Shown piece by piece: positions 11,122 to 21,674 of a DNA stretch of 64,000 nucleotides (position 1 is the first letter of the stretch; each line of letters opens with the position of its first letter). The stretch spans positions 187,973,948 through 188,037,947 of the forward strand of contig NC_134082.1 in NCBI RefSeq assembly GCF_000715075.1, in the 5' to 3' direction. Under the pieces are notes generated by a model. It did not search any database and was not told where the DNA came from. It saw only the letters and a list, made by a program, of their open reading frames with translations. The DNA comes from Nicotiana tabacum (taxonomy: Eukaryota; Streptophyta; Magnoliopsida; Solanales; Solanaceae). Position numbers and translations under genes: made by a program.

Positions 11122-12193
11122 TTCATGCTTATGTAATATATTGCGTAATGGATAAGCAGTTACTACAACAATAGGATGACATTAAAAATAAGGCCTTAAT
11201 TTTCTAGATGTCATGATTAATGCAAGTGCAAGATTTTGCAATTGAGGGTACCGAGTCTCCGCATCTAACAAAGATTTGCTAACATAATAGATCGGAGATT
11301 GTTTACCTTGGTCCTCACAGACTAAAACCACACTTACCGCTACTTCTGAAATAGCAAGGTAGATGAGCAGTCTTTCCCCAGTCTTTGATTTTGCGAGAAA
11401 TGGTGGATTTGATAAATATGTCTTCAAATTTTTGAGTGCCTACTGACATTCCTCGTTCCATTCAAAGTGATCTTGCTTTTTAAGAGCTGAAAAGAATTTA
11501 AAGCACTTTTCTGATGATTCAGAAATGAATCTTCCCAAGGCTGCAATTCTTCTTGTCAACCTCTGTGCTTCTTTTTTGCTTGAAAGCATATCAGGAATTT
11601 CTTCAATGGCCTTAATCTGTGCGGTATTCACTTCAATACTACGGTTAGAAACAAGAAAACCCAAAAACTTACCTGACGCGACACCAAATGCACATTTCTC
11701 CGAATTTAATTTCATATTAAATTTGTGCAAAATCTGAAATGTATCGAACAAGTGTGATATATGATCTCTCGAATGCTGAGTTTTAACGAGCATATCGTCT
11801 ATATAAACCTCCATGGTTTTTCCCAGATATTCTTTAAACATTTTAGTAACCAGCCTTTGATATGTTGCACCAGCATTTTTGAGACCAAAAGGCATTACTT
11901 TATAACAGTAATTCCCCATGTCTGTTATGAATGAAGTTTTTTCCTCATCTACTGATCCATTTTGATTTGATTGAACCCTGAATATGCATCTAAAAAATTT
12001 AATAGTTCATGCCATGTAGTAGCGTCAATTAGCTGATCTATAAAGGTCTGTGTAATCCACACAAACTCGCCACTTACCATTCCTCTTTGGAACTACGACA
12101 GTATTGGCTAACCAATTAGGATACTTTACCTCGTGGATAGATCCAATCTTTTAGCAATTTTTGAACCTCTTCTTGAATTACCTGATTCTTGAT
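11122..12193 (-). pseudogene. Tat1 reverse transcriptase with connected RNase H, 5' part interrupted by the Ogre insertion
   Basis: On the minus strand the frame shows EEVQKLLKDW, LANTVVVPKRNGKWRVCVDYTDL, GNYCYKVMPFGLKNAGATYQ and the catalytic YIDDM box (plus 11791-11805), then the connection and first RNase H region (PPFLAKSKTGERLLIYLAIS, YYVSKSLLDAETRYP). The palm and thumb are readable at 11440-11919. Stops and frameshifts occur at about 11428-11439 and in 11920-12100. The sequence stops at the Ogre junction near 12184-12194, and about 25 codons of the RT N-terminus are missing on both sides of the insertion. Confidence 0.88.
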
Positions 12194-12477
12194 GGAAAGA
12201 GAATGAATGCAGTTTGCCACGGTTAGCTCTATCAGAACAGAATGTCCAGAGCCCTCAACAAAAGAGTCAAGGTGAGACAATTCGCACTGAGGCAGCTGGT
12301 GTTAAAGAAAATTTTCCGCATCAAGAGGAAGCCAAAGGGAAATTCTCTCCCAACTGGCAGGGTCCGTACATGCTTCACCGGGTTCTGACAGGAGGAGCCC
12401 TCATACTTGTATAAATGGATGGAGAAGTTTGGCCAAAGCCGATCAACTCAGACGCAGTCAAGCGATACTATGTGTAA
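12194..12477 (+). pseudogene. Ogre integrase C-terminal end, left partial copy
   Basis: The sequence matches the end of the right-hand IN (29745-30028) base for base with few changes: LSEQNVQSPQQKSQ-type region, then SPNWQGPYM and DAVKRYYV before a TAA stop (12475-12477). It starts abruptly at the junction with the Tat1 RT, so everything upstream was deleted. A TAA within GGALILV breaks the frame near the end. Confidence 0.8.
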
Positions 12478-13077
12478 CCTTTATGATTTCTTTTATGATG
12501 TAATTTGAACTACGCCCTGACCTGAATCCCGTTTAAGTGGGGATACGTAGGCTGCCCTATGGGTTCGGTCACAATTCAATAAAATTTTCATTTTCCCCGC
12601 TATTGGAAACTGGGGCAGAATTTTGAGGAGGACCCTCAAAATTCTGGAGCAAGCAAAGTTGCAATGTTTTGAACCACGTCGCAGTCATCGGTTCATCTAA
12701 AGAAAATTATGCTTAATTATGCACTTATATTATGCTTTTACTAAATCATGCATGTCTGTTACCAAAATTGCTTTGTTTAGCAATGCTACCCCAATGATAC
12801 GCACAGTATCATCGAAACAGAGCTGAGCAGGTCAAGCAAAGTCAGCGGGGGTACGAACTAACCTTTCCCCTTTACAAAACTCACGATTTTTCTTTGGATG
12901 CAGGCACCTGAGTTGGAAAATCATTGAATATACTATACACTCATACTGATCAGGAATACAACTCTCAGAACCGTCACCTACTCACAGTTGCTATACGCGC
13001 ACAATATCCCCAGCAGCCACAATATCGAAATCAGATATCAGCTAAGAAAACTCTACTGTCACCTGCCTTTTATTTCT
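12478..13077 (+). other. Ogre 3' untranslated region, left copy, with a perfect hairpin
   Basis: No coding sequence. At 12618-12644 there is an 11-bp perfect inverted repeat (GAATTTTGAGG / CCTCAAAATTC) around the 5-base loop AGGAC, preceded by 'actggggca'. The same hairpin is present, and duplicated, in the right-hand copy (30168-30194 and 30261-30285). Role unknown; transcript 3'-end formation is one possibility. Confidence 0.65.
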
Positions 13078-13572
13078 TGCATAAGGCTACGATCTGCCTT
13101 CCGAGACTAAACACTGTCTCCATCTACATTCGTTGCATTGCATAAAGCTACCATTCTGCCTTCTGAGACTAAGCTCTGTCTCCATCAGCATTCTTTGCAT
13201 TATATAAGGCTACCATTCTGCCTTCCAAAACTAAGCACTGTTTTCATCTGCATTCTTTGCATTTCATAAGGCTACCATTCTGCCTTTCGAGACTAAGCTC
13301 TGTCTCCATCTGCATTCTTTGCATTGCATAAGGCTACCATTCTGCCTTCCGAGACTAAGCTCTGTCTCCATCTGCATTTGTTGCATTGCATAAGGCTACC
13401 ATTCTACCTTCCGAGGTTAAGCTCTACCTCCATTTGCATTATGCCGCATTGCATAAGGCTACCATTCTGCTTTCTGAGACTAAGCTCTTTCTCCATCTGC
13501 ATTCTCCGCATTGCATAAGGCTACCATTCTGCCTTTCGAGACTAAGCCCTGTCTCTACCTGCATGGTTGAAA
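13078..13572 (+). repeat. Ogre 3' UTR tandem array A, left copy (8 units of ~62 bp)
   Basis: Units begin 'attgcataaggctaccattc' at about 13078, 13138, 13199, 13261, 13323, 13385, 13450 and 13512 and continue with 'tgccttccgagactaagctc'. The right-hand copy of the element has six units. Open frames across the array encode only the repeated peptide and are not evidence of a gene. Confidence 0.9.
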
Positions 13573-13865
13573 TATCGCCACTTTATTTATGTCTCGCATG
13601 GATGAAAGATCGCCACCTTCATCTACATCTTGCACGGCTGAAATATCGCCACTTTCTTTTTTCTTGCATGGCTGAGATATCGCCACTTTCTATCTTGCAT
13701 CGGCTGAAATACCGCCACCTCGTTTACATTTTTTGTATGGCTGAAATATCGCCACTTTCTATTTACTTCTTACATCGGCTGAAATACCGCCACCGTATTT
13801 ACATTTTTTGCATTGGCTGAAAGATCGCCTCCTTCTGTATCTCATGGGCTGAAAGATCGCCAAAT
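13561..13865 (+). repeat. Ogre 3' UTR tandem array B, left copy (9 units of ~35 bp)
   Basis: The core 'catggctgaaatatcgccac' recurs nine times with small changes (gat for aat, ccg for tcg) at roughly 35-base spacing. It directly follows array A. A looser set of repeats based on 'aggcatcat' and 'catagcccgagagc' continues to about 14110. The same arrays occur at 31081-31620 in the right copy. Confidence 0.85.
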
Positions 13866-14110
13866 TGTCCGAAGGCATCATTGTTCGGAGGCACCATTTT
13901 TATAGCCCGAGAACGCCATGCCATGGCCTGAGGACCCGGTTTTATCTTTTGCATATCATTATTCAAAGGCATCATAGCTCGGAGGCATCATCTTCATAGC
14001 CCGAGAGCATCATTTCATGGCCTGTGAATCCTTTACTATACGCTTCATAGCCCAGGACATCATGGTCTGAGGACGCCATCTTAACCGTCCAAAGACATCA
14101 TTCATGGTTC

Positions 14111-14475
14111 AATGGGAACTTGCATCACGTTTAAATCTTGCACCATATACATTTGTATTGTTCATTCGTAGGTAAACCAGCTATCACCGGCTGTCTCAGC
14201 AAGATCAATCCTGCTCCAGTTCTCGCAGCCCGGATTAGAGCTTAACTAACCTTCCTGACCTGAATACCGCATCCGTTCTTGTAAAACCTCCGTCAGCATA
14301 TTCCACCGATGGATCCTGAACTATATATGGTCTGATTCATGTAAGACCAGGGATATGTAGGCAGCTCAGGACCCAGAGCATGGTCAAACTCTACAAACCA
14401 TCTCGTTCGGTCAAAATTGGCCATCATATCTTTACCCGACAACTCTTTCATCCTTCCTGGGTAAAGAGGGGCGGC
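14111..14475 (+). other. Ogre sequence before LTR A, with polypurine tract
   Basis: Non-coding end of the internal region. It closes with GTAAAGAGGGGCGGC (14461-14475), a purine-rich tract directly before the LTR start TGTTG. The corresponding right-hand tract is at 31983-31995. Confidence 0.7.
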
Positions 14476-15090
14476 TGTTGTTACCCAATTTTTCCCTGTA
14501 TATTTTTCATATATACAAAATACTTTAAAAATAATATATGTACGTATATATAAGCATGCCCAAGTGTTTTAGTATTTTTTTCCCAATTTTTAAAGATTTT
14601 TCAAATCAATTTATTACACATTTCAGCAGTATAAAAACCAATAATTATTCCCAAAATTATCATTTTGGTGGATAATTTATTTTATTTCTCATATTTATAT
14701 CAAAATATAGTTAAGGTAATTTTTATATATTTTTACAAATTTATTTGGTATTTTTTAAGCTAAATTGCATATAATTGCAATTCTAGCCTACTTTAAGATT
14801 TAATAGCATTTTTATAATTATAAAATTGATTCCAACATTTTTAAATCAATATTTATATATTATTAGATGATCCAGCACTCTTAATTTACTTTCAAAATCA
14901 ATTTACTATTTTTATAAAATAAAAAGGGAAAAACTAGCTATTTAAAATCTGGCCCATTTTTATTTCAATCATAGCCAAATTGACCCCCCTAATTGACCCA
15001 ATTTTGAAATCCAATTGGACCGGCCCAATTCTAATCTAACCCGACCCCCGATCCAACCAATTAACCCGCCTGACCCTTTCTTTCAATCCA

Positions 15091-15117
15091 GGCTGTTGAT
15101 CATTTAGATCAACGGCC
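15091..15117 (+). repeat. palindrome in Ogre LTR A
   Basis: GGCTGTTGATC - ATTTA - GATCAACGGCC forms an 11-bp stem (one G:U pair in RNA) with a 5-base loop. An equivalent shape occurs in LTR B (32613-32631, one mismatch) and, with a different sequence, in the solo LTR at 45579-45599. Confidence 0.7.
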
Positions 15118-17749
15118 ATGATTACCCCTTACCTTTTTTAATTCACTAACCCTACCTTGATCCCCTCATTTCCATCTCTCATCCGCCTTTGAATACTCTC
15201 CCTTTCTCAAACTCTCTCGAAGGTTCCTGAAACCCTAGCCTCTCTCACCCTCCTTCAATCGCAATCTCACCGGAACCCATGGCTTCTCAGGCCATGGATG
15301 GCCTGTACTCACCCTCCTCCACCATTAAACCCTGGGTGTTCGAAGTTTCGAGGTCCGACCTCGATGGTGTCCTTTCAGGTCTCTACAGTTCCAAGGTTCT
15401 ATGGCCTCTCCGGCCTGGCTCCGGCGTATTCAAGCATCAGAAGCCTATTTCTGACCTCTCCGACTCAAGATCGGACCTTCTTCCAAACCTTTCTCATTTC
15501 TAGGGTTTCTCCGAAACCCTAAGCTATTCGAGGTTTTTCTCTGGTTGTTTTCTTATATCTATGTTATGTCTGTGCTCTACTTGAGTTCTTAAACGTTTTC
15601 CCTAATTTTCTTTCAAAAATTACTTCTCTTCGATTTAGGGTCTCTGAAAAGGTTTTAAAATATTTTCCTTTTCTTCTTCTCTTTGTGTGAATCTGTCTAT
15701 GCTATGTTTTTATGTTCTCTTTTCTACCTCGTATGTCATTCTCCTGTGTTCTTATGTTTGCCTTATTTTGCATGTCCTTCTATTGTGCTCCGTTCTTTCT
15801 TCTACTGGTTTCTATATCATGCTTTCACATGTTTATCTTATGTGTTTGTTTACCCCTATGTTCCTCTACTGTATTTTCTACTAAACTTTTATGTCTTTAG
15901 TTGCCTTCTTCTAGATTTTGTTTGAGTTCTTTGTTAAACATGTTTCCTCTACTGTTCTCTTAAGTGCTATACTATCTCGTTTCTCTTTTGAAACTTGTTT
16001 AAGTTCCAAGCTTTCTTAAAACATGTTCTTTATGCTTCAAATCAGTTCTTCATTCTATTTGCCTTGAACCTGCTATTTTATCTGTTTGTTTTCACATGAA
16101 TCCCTGAAAGAGATCTCTGAGCCTGTTTCAGTTATTTGTCTTCTCTTCTCTGTATCTGACTCGAGTTGAAAACCTTGGGATTTGGGGGTTTTTTGGCGAG
16201 TTTGATCTTGTGTTTTGGACTAGGGTTCTATTTGGGACCCTGGACACTCTCAAACTCATTCTGAGTATATGTACTGGATTTGAGCCTCTTTGTTATGACC
16301 CGGAACTCTTCTATACTAGGCTTTTTCGTATGATAGTTCTTTCTTGTTCGATATGTCTGTATGTTTTATATATGAGGAATTTTGCCTTCAAAAGGTTTTG
16401 TTAACTTGTGATTGATTCGGAATTCCTCTTAATAAGGTTTGATTGATTGTTACTAATTTTCCTTAAGTAAAACCCTTTCCTCATTTTTCTAGACTTGGTT
16501 AATTCGAACAAAGCCTACAATTTTGATTTTACTGGATGTTGAGTGATCACCTTTCCTTATTTGCATAAACCATGTACCACTGGACTTTTGCCTTAAATAA
16601 CTTCTGTGTATTTACCCTTCTTGTGCTACTTGGAAAAGATTTCGATCAAACTCTTTCCTTAATTATCTTGCCCGTTTGAAATCAGAATCCCTTAATTGAA
16701 AGGAGACCTTATGTGATTGATTTCGAAACTATTTTCTTACTTGCTTTCTGCACTATAAAGGGCACGACCCTTCTGCACTTTTACACACTTCCAATTCAAT
16801 ACTCTTTAAGACCTTGAGTACAATACTCTGACAACACTTATTGAACACTTTCAATTTCAATACTCCTACATTCTCAATTCAACACTCTACTCTCTTCTGA
16901 AACCTTCTGGTTGTGCGTTTGCAATTTGGCTTTACTACTGATCTTCTCTTCTTATTTCCCTAAAACTGGTATGTTCTAATTTAACTTTCAGCTTCATCCC
17001 TATGTGTTTGCTCTACAGTTTCAACAATCTTGTCTACTTTGTTGTTTATGTTCTGTATTGAATATGTTGTCTCTTTACATCTGTTGCTGTGTGAATTCCC
17101 CATACCCTTATTCCCTTCTATGTGTTTGAGTTAAATTTCAAAGCATGGCAACATCCAAATTGTTGTTCATGTCTAGACTTGATCCTTTAATGGATCCTAA
17201 CTCCCAAGCAATGTGGCTAACAGACTGGTTGGGGTGTGCCAGCACTTCCAATTGCTGGGTATGGCCACCAGCCTGTCTTGGCTTTCCCTAAAATCCCCTC
17301 TATGCACTTGCACTCTCTCTTAGATTCTAAGTTCTGCCCCCCCCCTCCTATGAGCCTTGCTTTGGGACCTTGAGCTCCCTCTAAACTTGGACATTTGAGG
17401 GTTGCACCTTCCAAACTGCACTATAATCCAATTCTGCAATATATTTGGGTGTAAGCACTGCCCGAAGTCCACTTGAGACTCTTAGAGAACTCTGACACAT
17501 CCCGAATAGGATAAAGGCTTTGGAATTTGATCTTTGGAGTTGGTTTACTTCATGTTTCAGACAGAAGTCTGAATCAGGCTCTCCTTGGTTGAGATTTTTA
17601 GGTTTCTGATGTAATTTTATTTTTACTTTTCTTTATTCATTCTGGGCTGTAATAATTTGTAATAACTTATGGGGTTTTAGTGAAAAGGGGAGGGTCACTC
17701 ATGTATGCATAAGGGTAGATATCATGTTAATAGGTATTTACTGCTGCAA

Positions 17750-18130
17750 TCATGTCCTGTTTTCACTTCTGCATTTTTCATATAGAAATCATGTTTACAA
17801 GTCCTGCACTTCTGTGTTTTTCATATAGAAACCATGCCTACAGGTTCTGCATTTCATATACAAATCCTATCTATAGGTTCTGCATTTCATACGTAGATAC
17901 CATGTTTATAGCCTCTGCATTTCATACATAGATACCATGTCTATAGCTTCTGCATTTCATACATAGAGACCATGTCTATAGGTTTCTGCGTTTCTGTCTA
18001 TCACATAGAGAACATGTCTATAGAGTTTCCTGAATTCTGCATATGTATCTATCACTAGGCAAACGCATTTATAGGCTTAAATAATAAAAATCAGCATTTT
18101 AAACATCATGTCTATAGGAATTCTGCATTT
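17750..18130 (+). repeat. degenerate ~41-bp tandem repeats within LTR A
   Basis: Units built on 'tctgcatttcatacatagan' plus 'accatgtctatag' recur about eight times. The whole array falls inside the 2.2-kb segment that is missing from LTR B. Confidence 0.8.
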
Positions 18131-19273
18131 TCGTAAAGGTTAAACTCAATAACGCTTAGAAAGCATGTCAATAGGAGTAACCAACTGATCTGAATCATTT
18201 ACAAGTCTATAATCAGTAGTAACGTTACTCAATGTCTGCAAAACTTATGTTTTCTATAATCAACAGGTCTTCTTCTTGTAAAAATCAGTACACTTCTGCA
18301 TTATTAGATGTCATGCCTGTAGGTTTCACTTAGGCAAGCTATAAGGTAAAATTAGCTAATTGAATCAGACTCTGTTAATTCCAACCAGCAGGTAAGTCTG
18401 ATTCTGATTTCTTATCTGAAATGTGTAATAGACCAATCTGCCTCCTTAATGTTTAAGTTTAATTTACACCATAACCAGTACCTGCAATAAATGCTAAACA
18501 ATCTGTCTTTAAGTGAGGAGGCTCATCTGAGCCTCTTAAATTGTTATGTGTTTCCCATATCTGCCTTATGTGTTTTTGTTTGTCGCTTTAGAATTTTATC
18601 CCTTTAAACCACACAAAACCCACATTTCCCTTCCCTTTAGGACTAGTAGTCCCAAATGCCTCCGGAACTGATAGGATTGGGGCGGGTACTAGCATGCAAT
18701 AAGTAACGAAACCATTCCACGTTTAAATACCTCAACGGGGTGGAAAAGGGTAGATATGGATATGATGACCGGTGCACTAATACCACGTGTAACCCCTTTT
18801 CTGAGGGTGATTACTGGGTATTGCATTGATGTGATCCATATTATTTATAAACCTAGGACCCCCTTCCCTTTACATATTTATTTTATTACTTTCAAAATTT
18901 CAAACTCCTTTTTCTCAAATTTCAACTTCCTTGTTTCTTCAAGCTTTAACTTATTTGCAAACACAATGTGACAACCCCTCCTATTTGAAACCCTTAATTG
19001 CTTATTTATTGTTTGTACTTAAGTCACAATTGTAGCATGGCCGGAAACCACACTAGTAGATCTTGAGGGGTGCCTAACACCTTCCCCTTGAGATAATTTC
19101 TAGCCCTTACCCAAACTCTGGTTTTTCTAAACAAATTCTTCCTAATGTCCTAATGCACTTAATCATTAGGTGCCGACTCTTCAAATCAAAAAAACCCAAT
19201 TCCCAAAAGGGAACGAGTTATCCTCCCAAATGTCATAAACCCGATTTCGCGAGAAAAAGGGGGTGCTATAGCA

Positions 19274-19292
19274 TGGCGACTCCGCTGGGGAT
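19274..19292 (+). other. Ogre primer binding site (tRNA-Arg)
   Basis: TGGCGACTCCGCTGGGGAT lies three bases after LTR A. From memory it is the exact complement of the 3' end of plant tRNA-Arg(ACG) including CCA. A tRNA-Arg primer is a hallmark of Ogre elements. It marks the start of minus-strand DNA synthesis and shows that LTR A is the 5' LTR of the right-hand unit. Confidence 0.85.
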
Positions 19293-19320
19293 ATCTTTAA
19301 GGCTTTTACCACTTCATGCT

Positions 19321-21669
19321 TGTCACACCTCCTTTTTCCTACACCCCGTAAGGGTATAAGGGAGTTTTTCCAATTTAAGGACAATCGAAACAGGATTTAT
19401 TGTTAAAAGATTCAGAGTCGCCACTTGGGAGATTTATAGTGTCCCAAGTCACTGGTACAAATCTCGAATAGAGGAAAAGATTGACTCTATATTACAGTCC
19501 GCGAACAGAAATTCGGGTAAGGAATTCTGTTAACCTGGGAGAAGGTGTTAGGCATTCCCGAGTTCTGTGGTTTTAGCACGGTCGTTCAACTGTTATTATT
19601 TGCCTATTATCTGATTTTTGAACATTTTGAACATGTGTGCATTTTTAACCTTAACCGCTTTTAACCATTTTTAAAGAAAGATTTGCAACGTTATTTAAAA
19701 TACGTCTTGAACCACGTCACATAAATGCACTCGTGGCTCTCGAAATATTCTATCTAACATTATTGAGATTTGGATTTGGGTCACATAAATGCGCACCAGA
19801 GTTTAGGAAGGTAATATTATTAAAATACGCGCCTAAAGCAACTACGCGTTTGCAACTTTGCGAGGGCCATGAAATTTGCTAAATGGATTATAGATTTGGT
19901 TGTAGGAGAAGTAAGCTAGCAAACAATCCCAAACCCTACGATTCATCTCAACAAATCATCCACAAAATTCGCCTATGCCTGCTACTGTATCAACAACCCT
20001 AATTCTGCTATTTCTTCTTAATTAGTTTACTATCGGATTGGTTTTTAATCACACTAGGAAACTTCGTTGCAAATCAGATGCAAACAGTTAAGTACCATAC
20101 ATGCCAAAATAGAGAAGAATATTTCAAACACTTAACAAATGACATGAACAAATGGAAGAAAATATTTCAAACATTCTGCTGTGACATGAACAACAACAAC
20201 ATCTAACATCCAAATGCAATCAAACACTGAATTGACTCAAAAACATGTATATGAAAGAATTGAAACTCGAACCTCAAATCGGAAACGAAGAACAACGATC
20301 TCAAATCGAACTTCGTCGGAAACTTGAACCGGAATCAACCTCGACTTAACTCCATCCCCACACTCGAAAGCCAAAATCGGAACCAAATGAAGAATAAAAA
20401 CGTTCTCGTTGGCAGACTCGAACTTCAAATGGAAATCTGGAATGCAAAGAAGCTTGAACGCCAAAACAGAGGCTGAAAAGCGAACATAACGTTGGAAACT
20501 CAGCTTTACAATACTGTTTCGAAGCTAGGATAATCAAACACGAACTCAAACAGAAAACGTTGCAACGCCGGAACCTCGCCGGAATCTCGAACAGAATTGA
20601 ACAAACCTAACGAACAGAGCCGGTGACCTGCGAATGTGCTGTAACAGGACTCGATCTCAACAGGAACGTTACACCAAATGGAACGACAAACTTGAAATTC
20701 AGTTGACAAACTCAAACAAACTCTCCACGAGCTTTAAATGAACTACATTGATGAAACAAACTTCTGTCGCTAGTTTCCGGCCATTTCCGGTGGTGATGGA
20801 GTTCAGTCGACGAAGAAGAAGACTTAGGACTTTGATAGGTTTTCAAATCGGAAAACAGCTATGGCTGCTGGTTTTTTAGAGCTTCTTTGTTAAGCTCCTT
20901 ACTCATGGCTACTTAGGTTTGCGTTCTCTCCATCTAGAAAGAGAGATAAGATCTCGTTTTTGTTTAAGATTTTTCGGTTCCTTCTCTGGGTGAGTGTGTG
21001 TTGGTTTTGTTTTTTGAAGATGATGGAGATGGGATGTTCTCTGTTCAAAACGCTGAAGAAAATGCAATGTTGGGGTGGGGTTTTTCAAAAGCTGCGCAGC
21101 TTTTTCAGCTTTCCGTTCAGCGTTCTCCCCTCTTCTTTTTTGATTTTTTAAGCATTAATTTATAAGCAGAGTCTAGATTTAGGTGTATTTTTGTGTATTT
21201 TGCCCATTAGTCCCTAGGTCTTTGGTGTATTACGTCCTTAGGGTCTTTTTGTTTGTTTTTATTCCAAAGAAGAGTCTAGAAAGGTCCCTAGGATTAATGG
21301 ACTAATACGACTTGGGCCAAGAACTGGGTTCTAAAACTCTTAAAATTATGATCCAACACCTTAATCGACTCCTTTTAAAATAAGATAAAAATACTACATA
21401 ATGCAAAAGCTAACATGAAACTATTATATATTTTTTTTGTATTTTCAAGATTATGTAAAGATAAAAAAGGTACTATTTTTGTATATATTTTTTATTTGAA
21501 TTTATGAAAGACACGTAAGCTAAAATATTTTTTGTAATTTTCCATTTTTATGACAAAAATAAAGTAAAGAAGTCAAAAATAGTTGAAATAGCTATATTAG
21601 GCCTAAATTAAATATTTACATGCTAAAATATAAAAAATCTTGAGGAGGGTCAAAAATCACATGTCTACA
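19321..21669 (-). mobile_element. solo LTR of another Ogre-like family, reverse orientation
   Basis: It runs from TGTCACACCTCC to CATGTCTACA with no coding sequence and is flanked by near-identical 5-mers, ATGCT (19316-19320) and ATGTT (21670-21674). The first ~550 bp closely match 41912-42470, the second solo LTR in the window. The minus-strand end ...GGAGGTGTGACA and the internal 'gagtcgccacttg' are characteristic of the family. LTR-LTR recombination probably removed the body. Open frames of 65-75 codons inside are not supported as genes. Confidence 0.8.
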
Positions 21670-21674
21670 ATGTT

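Larger units (their letters stand above)
14476..19270 (+). repeat. Ogre LTR A (~4.8 kb)
   Basis: It starts TGTTGTTACCC and ends ...GGGGGTGCTATA just before GCA and the PBS; the equivalent end of LTR B is ...GGGGGCGCGACA. LTRs of several kb are typical of Ogre. Inside are a palindrome at 15091-15117, a pyrimidine-rich leader followed by a 74-codon open frame at 15279-15503 (see rejected items), and a ~41-bp repeat array at 17750-18130. It serves as 3' LTR of the truncated left unit and 5' LTR of the right unit. Confidence 0.88.

Noticed and set aside
13324..13820. Open frames of up to 144 codons with repeated HKATILPSE / HCIRLPFCL peptides.
   Set aside because: They are translations of the 62-bp and 35-bp tandem arrays in the Ogre 3' UTR, with no independent sign of coding.
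15279..15503. A 74-codon open frame with good ATG context after a CT-rich leader in LTR A, present also in LTR B (32797-33021).
   Set aside because: By eye the two copies differ by about five amino-acid-changing and two silent substitutions, as expected for neutral drift of duplicated LTRs, and I recognise no domain. It is kept only as part of the LTR.
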